Source: an uncultured Alphaproteobacteria bacterium
GTDB lineage: Bacteria > Pseudomonadota > Alphaproteobacteria > Rs-D84
Direction: 5' to 3'
DNA length: 64,000 nt
NCBI GenBank assembly: GCA_947367055.1
Contig: CANBCI010000001.1
Coordinates: 248,001-312,000, forward strand
Part shown: positions 61,705 to 64,000 of the stretch, in pieces
Layout of the letters: every line of letters starts with the position of its first letter
Position numbering within the stretch: the first letter of the stretch is position 1
Program-made: the position numbers and the translations under genes
The notes under the pieces: model-generated
What the model was told of the DNA's origin: nothing
The model's input: only the letters and a program-made list of their open reading frames with translations
Databases searched by the model: none

Positions 61705-62601
61705 TTAATCGTGGCTCTGTCCACCAATCCCCAGAATCAATGACAGCATTTCCTGTGAATATCTGCCGTCAAGATTTGCGCGTCCCTTGGCCAGCGTTTG
61801 TTCATATTTTTGTTCGGCTAATTCGCGTCGTTTTGCCTCTGACAGGTCGGGGCGCATGCGCGCCAGAAGTTGCATGCCCATGTCAACCAATCTTTCTTTG
61901 TTCTTATCAACAACCAATTCTTGGGCGGATTTGAATTTTTGGGATTTGGGCGCGTCGAAAACATGCGGTGCAAATTCGCGCGCATCGGCCAGAACCTGGG
62001 GATTCATTTTTGGGTTGATTAGTTTCAGGTTATCCTGGGTGAAATAGTCCGGGTCATAATTCGTATTGCCGAAATCAACATTTTCCATTATTAATGTATC
62101 ATATTGACCCAACCATGTTTTGGATTCCTTGAATTTAAATGTTCCGCCATTCATTTTTCCGGTAATATGACATTTATATAAGTTCAAATCATCCATTTCG
62201 GTATTTTGCAAATCCAATCCAATATCGGTTTCGTTTGTATGTAAACTTATTATCTTGTTTTTTGCACCGGTTAATTTTAAGTAACCAAATTCCATATATG
62301 CATTGTTTATTGCACTGTCTTGCAGATTCAAAGATAATTCCACATCAAGAACTTTTAGATTATTAAATGCACATTTAATAAATTGACCGGTAAGAGTATG
62401 AACGGATTCTTTATAGCCGTTTGGTGTGTTTTCTTCTGCGTCTTCGTCATCATCATGTGCCGATATTTTTAAATCATTAAATGTTGCGCCAATAACGGTC
62501 GGATTTTTTATTTTACCGCTTAACCATTTATCAATAAATTCTTCGTATTTTAATGTTATTGTTTGGTTGTTTTCAGTATATGTGATGTTTTGTGATGACA
62601 T
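61705..62601 (-). CDS. hypothetical protein with pentapeptide-like solenoid
   Basis: 298 aa from ATG 62601 (MSSQNITYTENNQ; AAGGAT upstream). The N-terminal two-thirds contains stacked short beta units (IKCAFNNLKVLDVELSL, NAYMEFGYLKLTGAK, DLQNTEMDDLNLYKC, MNGGTFKFKES) like a right-handed pentapeptide-type helix. The C-terminal third is helical and charged. No signal peptide. The AT-rich composition resembles the HExxH gene at 34824. No family recognised; a secreted effector is only a possibility. Confidence 0.6.
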   Translation of the reverse strand: MSSQNITYTENNQTITLKYEEFIDKWLSGKIKNPTVIGATFNDLKISAHDDDEDAEENTPNGYKESVHTLTGQFIKCAFNNLKVLDVELSLNLQDSAINNAYMEFGYLKLTGAKNKIISLHTNETDIGLDLQNTEMDDLNLYKCHITGKMNGGTFKFKESKTWLGQYDTLIMENVDFGNTNYDPDYFTQDNLKLINPKMNPQVLADAREFAPHVFDAPKSQKFKSAQELVVDKNKERLVDMGMQLLARMRPDLSEAKRRELAEQKYEQTLAKGRANLDGRYSQEMLSLILGIGGQSHD

Positions 62602-62698
62602 TTTGTATCCTTTCCATGATAGTGGAATTATATCATAGCCGCCCATGCCGTGCAAGTGGGCTCGCCGTTTTATACCCACCCAACGGCATTACAGGTAA

Positions 62699-62724
62699 GA
62701 AAAAAACCGCCGTGCGGCGGTTGA
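62699..62724 (-). terminator. tRNA-Val (TAC) terminator
   Basis: AACCGCCG-CA-CGGCGGTT then TTTTTC on the minus strand. Confidence 0.8.
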
Positions 62725-62729
62725 ATTTT

Positions 62730-62806
62730 TGGTGGGTGTTGAGGGACTCAAACCCCCGACCCTCTCGGTGTAAACGAGATGCTCTAATCAACTGAGCTAA
62801 ACACCC
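62730..62806 (-). tRNA. tRNA-Val (TAC)
   Basis: Acceptor GGGTGTT/AACACCC with encoded ACCA, D-arm TAGCTCAGTTGATTAGAGC, anticodon stem TCTCG/CGAGA with loop TTTACAC, T-arm GGGGGTTTGAGTCCCTC (TTTGAG replaces the usual TTCGAG). 77 nt. Confidence 0.92.
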
Positions 62807-62861
62807 AAGACCGGCAAATAATAAATTATATTTTTGACCGTGTCCAGTATTTTTTATCCCT

Positions 62862-63299
62862 TTACGCGTCACGCGGCTGCATGATTGCGGAAAATGTTGC
62901 CTCGGCCACCTTGCGGCCGCCGACCATTGCAATGCCCTGGAATTTATACAGGCGCATTTTGCTCATCAGCAGTTCCACATGCAGTTCCAATACATCGCCC
63001 GGTTTTACCATGTGGGAAAACTTTACCTTGTCTATTGTTGTAAAGTACCCCAGGGTTTTGCCGTCCGTCGCCCCCATCGCGTTCAGTGCGATAAAGCACG
63101 CGGTCTGGGCCAGTGCCTCGACCTGCAGTACGCCCGGCATAATCGGGCAATCTGGGAAATGCCCCGCGCACCAGAATTCGTTGTCACGCACATAATGAAT
63201 GCCGATACCGCTGGTTTCATTAAATTCCCGGATTTCATCAATCAGGCGCATGTCACCGCGATGCGGTATTATTTTTTCAATGCCATTTGCGTCTACCAT
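62862..63299 (-). CDS. fabZ: 3-hydroxyacyl-[acyl-carrier-protein] dehydratase FabZ
   Basis: FabZ dehydrates 3-hydroxyacyl-ACP. Start at 63299 (MVDANGIEKIIPHRGDMRL; AAAGGAG 9 nt upstream), not the longer frame over lpxD. The catalytic His is in AGHFPDCPIMPGVLQVEALAQ with the Glu in the same motif. 145 aa. It follows lpxD by 14 bp in the conserved lipid A cluster. Confidence 0.95.
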   Translation of the reverse strand: MVDANGIEKIIPHRGDMRLIDEIREFNETSGIGIHYVRDNEFWCAGHFPDCPIMPGVLQVEALAQTACFIALNAMGATDGKTLGYFTTIDKVKFSHMVKPGDVLELHVELLMSKMRLYKFQGIAMVGGRKVAEATFSAIMQPRDA

Positions 63300-63313
63300 T
63301 TGCAAATCTCCTT

Positions 63314-64000
63314 TTATCCCTTTACCTGTTTTCTTAACCACGCGTAGTGGCGCATAAATTCCGTTCCCGGGCCGGCCGGATATCCCATGTGCGTTTCGCC
63401 ATCGGGCACGTTGCGGAAAACACCGCTGTTCGCGCCGACGGACGCGTCGTTGCCAATTTTTACACCGTTCGCGAGTCCCACATGCCCGCCCAGCAATACG
63501 CGGTCGCCAATGACGCAACCGCCCGCAATTCCAACGCCCGCCGCCAGGAAGCATTCACGCCCGACAACGACGCCGTGCGCAATCTGGCACAGGTTGTCTA
63601 TTTTTGTGCCGTCGCCGACGGTTGTGTCCGTCATTGCACCGCGGTCAATGCAGGTGTTTGCCCCCACCGACACACGGTCACCCAATACGACGCGGCCCAC
63701 ATGCGGAATAAACACATTGTGCCCGTCCTGGCGCGTGTAGCCGAACCCATCCTTGCCGATTACCGCGTTCGGGTTGATAACGCAATCCGCACCGATTGTC
63801 GCGTTTTCAATATGCGCGCCGGTCTGTACGATTGTCCCGCGGCCAATTGTCACATTTTTCCCGATATATGCACCGGGGTAAATCTTTACATCGGGTTCAA
63901 TCACGGCGCCGCGTTCGATTGTCGCATACTGACCGACATAGACCGTCTTTTTATCGCGAAAGAACACACCGCGCGCGACCGTTGCATTTCGGCTGATGCC
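63314..64000 (-). CDS. lpxD: UDP-3-O-acylglucosamine N-acyltransferase LpxD (N-terminus outside the window)
   Basis: LpxD adds the N-linked hydroxyacyl chain in lipid A synthesis. The visible 228 residues are a left-handed hexapeptide-repeat helix ([38 protein letters not shown]) with the active-site region [19 protein letters not shown] and the C-terminal [20 protein letters not shown]. The frame stays open through the right window edge ([14 protein letters not shown]), so the start lies beyond it. Followed by fabZ. Confidence 0.95.
   Translation of the reverse strand, partial: GISRNATVARGVFFRDKKTVYVGQYATIERGAVIEPDVKIYPGAYIGKNVTIGRGTIVQTGAHIENATIGADCVINPNAVIGKDGFGYTRQDGHNVFIPHVGRVVLGDRVSVGANTCIDRGAMTDTTVGDGTKIDNLCQIAHGVVVGRECFLAAGVGIAGGCVIGDRVLLGGHVGLANGVKIGNDASVGANSGVFRNVPDGETHMGYPAGPGTEFMRHYAWLRKQVKG

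Overview
The window reads as a chromosomal stretch of a Gram-negative alphaproteobacterium with a compact genome. The case rests on gene content: rsmG-parA-parB, an alphaproteobacterial-type SspB next to recF, rpoH (sigma-32), the BamB-like/YfgM-like pair, lpxD-fabZ, pal, a PagL-like lipid A deacylase, and an IleRS of the eukaryote-like clade that also occurs in Rickettsiales. An orphan VirD4-type coupling ATPase and families of small cysteine-rich exported proteins point to a host- or community-associated lineage, perhaps one of the uncultured gut/rumen alphaproteobacteria. That placement is inference only. The genetic code is standard (rpoH ends in TGA).

Layout. 1-5 kb: TPR protein (partial), rsmG, a membrane-anchored HExxH protein, parAB. 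5-7.2 kb: a cysteine-rich gene pair on the minus strand behind a structured leader, then about 1.3 kb of gene-free AT-rich DNA with a perfect 32-bp direct repeat. 7.2-21.4 kb: pal, a family-4-like uracil-DNA glycosylase, infC (AUU start), xseB, mutS, truB, rpsO, bamB-like, yfgM-like, rpoH, an outer-membrane barrel, an RsuA/RluB-type pseudouridine synthase, rsmE, virD4. 21.4-28.6 kb: tRNA-Met with a displaced copy of its 3' end, GT8 glycosyltransferase, pagL-like, nth, ileS, tRNA-Thr, a DUF421 protein. 28.6-44.6 kb: ybaB, pnp, a second cysteine-rich operon, der, a second HExxH protein, mnmG, fabG/fabD, queH, metG, tRNA-Val, mreB. 44.7-52 kb: rnpA-yidD-accB-accC, tRNA-Thr, a 51-aa lipoprotein, ung, a HhH glycosylase, gyrB. 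52-64 kb: a three-gene cassette with a RusA-like protein, a MacAB-TolC-type exporter, tRNA-Cys with a displaced 3' half, sspB-recF, a third cysteine-rich gene, an OmpA lipoprotein, tRNA-Val, fabZ-lpxD (partial).

Two repeated RNA architectures are the most unusual content. (1) A leader of about 165-205 nt, here called the L-leader, occurs five times (near 5.65-5.84, 21.75-21.92, 31.72-31.90, 47.77-47.95 and 59.87-60.06 kb). Each copy starts just after a promoter, opens with a short hairpin (loop GGGTGTTYC in four of five copies), contains an inner hairpin whose 3' strand can also pair with a segment overlapping the base of an intrinsic terminator, and ends just before a start codon. It looks like a transcription attenuator or riboswitch class. 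Four copies precede cysteine-rich exported proteins and one precedes a GT8 enzyme. (2) A structured RNA of about 290-340 nt, here called R-RNA, occurs three times in intergenic space (28.6-28.9, 35.7-36.1 and 47.26-47.55 kb). It has its own promoter, long-range helices supported by compensatory changes among the copies, and a large terminal hairpin followed by U's in two copies.

Other themes: many genes have a -10 box only 6-9 nt upstream of the ATG and no Shine-Dalgarno, which implies frequent leaderless mRNAs (rsmG, parA, rpoH, virD4, pagL-like, rnpA and others). Two tRNA genes carry downstream units of about 190 bp that end in a second copy of the tRNA 3' end, as if small non-autonomous elements had inserted at the T-loop.
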